This document shows positions 63,790 to 64,000 of a stretch of 64,000 bases of DNA, piece after piece. The translations under genes were made by a program, and so were the position numbers. Source of the stretch: Planococcus sp. CPCC 101016 (GTDB taxonomy: Bacteria > Bacillota > Bacilli > Bacillales_A > Planococcaceae); the NCBI RefSeq assembly GCF_007859295.1, contig NZ_VOHB01000002.1, positions 1,551,624-1,615,623 on the forward strand. Direction: 5' to 3'. The notes under the pieces were generated by a model. The model searched no databases. It was not told where the DNA came from and saw only the letters and a list, made by a program, of their open reading frames with translations. Every line of letters begins with the position of its first letter. The first letter of the stretch is position 1.

Positions 63790-64000
63790 ATGACAACATT
63801 TAAATTGCTCGCAACAGCAGCAATGGGCTTGGAATCCATTGTAGCCAACGAAGTAAAAGAATTGGGATACGAAACAGAAACAGAAAACGGCAAAGTGTTT
63901 TTTGAAGGAAATGAGCGGGATATTGCCAAGACCAACTTATGGCTCCGGACAGCTGACCGCGTTAAAATCATTGCTGGTGAATTTAACGCTTATACTTTTG
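63790..64000 (+). CDS. ypsC: RlmL-like 23S rRNA (guanine-N2) methyltransferase YpsC (3' end outside window)
   Basis: The first 70 residues of a THUMP-domain methyltransferase, beginning MTTFKLLATAAMGLESIVANE and continuing NLWLRTADRVKII, the typical RlmL/YpsC N terminus. The ATG at 63790 is preceded by GAGAGGGAG. The right window edge cuts the gene, so the catalytic domain is not seen. The position after gpsB-rnpB matches B. subtilis ypsC. Confidence 0.88.
   Translation, partial: MTTFKLLATAAMGLESIVANEVKELGYETETENGKVFFEGNERDIAKTNLWLRTADRVKIIAGEFNAYTF

Overview
The window looks like a piece of core chromosome from a low-to-mid GC Gram-positive bacterium of the order Bacillales, most likely a Planococcus/Planomicrobium-type member of the Planococcaceae. 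This is judged from protein resemblance and gene order recalled from memory; no search was run. Almost every gene has a recognisable Bacillus subtilis counterpart in nearly the same order (resBCDE ... hbs-folE-mtrB-hepS-menG-hepT-ndk-aroCBH-tyrA-aroA ... qcrABC ... dapB-mgsA-bshA-cca-birA-panCD ... dinG-aspB-asnS-dnaD-nth-ponA-recU ... mrfAB-gpsB-rnpB-rlmL). Genes that interrupt this order in spore formers (spoIVA before hbs, sleB-ypeB before cmk) are missing, which suggests a non-sporulating lineage. No phage, plasmid, transposon, CRISPR or tRNA gene was seen.

Layout. 1-7.0 kb: cytochrome c maturation (resB cut by the left edge, resC), the ResDE two-component system, and an ECF sigma/anti-sigma pair (sigX-rsiX). 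7.0-16.1 kb: FMN riboswitch with riboflavin transporter ribU, ferredoxin (minus strand), ypbB-recQ, a LysM envelope protein, a CBS-ACT protein, a phosphoesterase, bacillithiol-disulfide reductase ypdA, L-asparaginase and the intramembrane protease prsW. 16.3-23.8 kb: cmk-plsC-ypfD-fni, der-gpsA, yphE-yphF, hbs. 24.1-33.3 kb: folE-mtrB, menaquinone side-chain and methylation genes, ndk, and the shikimate/tyrosine block aroC-aroB-aroH-tyrA-aroA. 33.3-39.2 kb: ypiA-ypiB-ypiF, the menaquinol:cytochrome c reductase qcrABC, ypjA and a YugP-type protease.

39.3-64 kb: a tandem array of three 121-bp hairpin repeats, then a YitT protein (minus), the ypjD-dapB-mgsA-bshA-cca-birA run, a putative attenuated leader with panCD, dinG through ypoC, convergent ponA-recU (minus), yppE-mrfA-mrfB, gpsB, the RNase P RNA, and the start of rlmL at the right edge.

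The genes link functionally: menaquinone made by hepS/menG/hepT and chorismate from the aro block feed the Qcr complex. ResBC mature the c-type cytochrome of QcrC, and ResD may activate qcrABC through a half-site seen upstream of it. I found no clear new defence or mobile system. The best leads are: (1) the structured repeat family, with covarying stems between the tandem array, an inverted copy near folE and a remnant at cmk; (2) a leader with an intrinsic terminator ahead of panC where panB would be expected; (3) the translationally overlapping yppE-mrfA-mrfB cluster; (4) the ypbB-recQ pair, which looks like a RecQ whose helix-turn-helix domain is supplied by a separate protein; and (5) pathway genes missing from their usual operons (trpEDCFBA-hisC, bshB1, panB).
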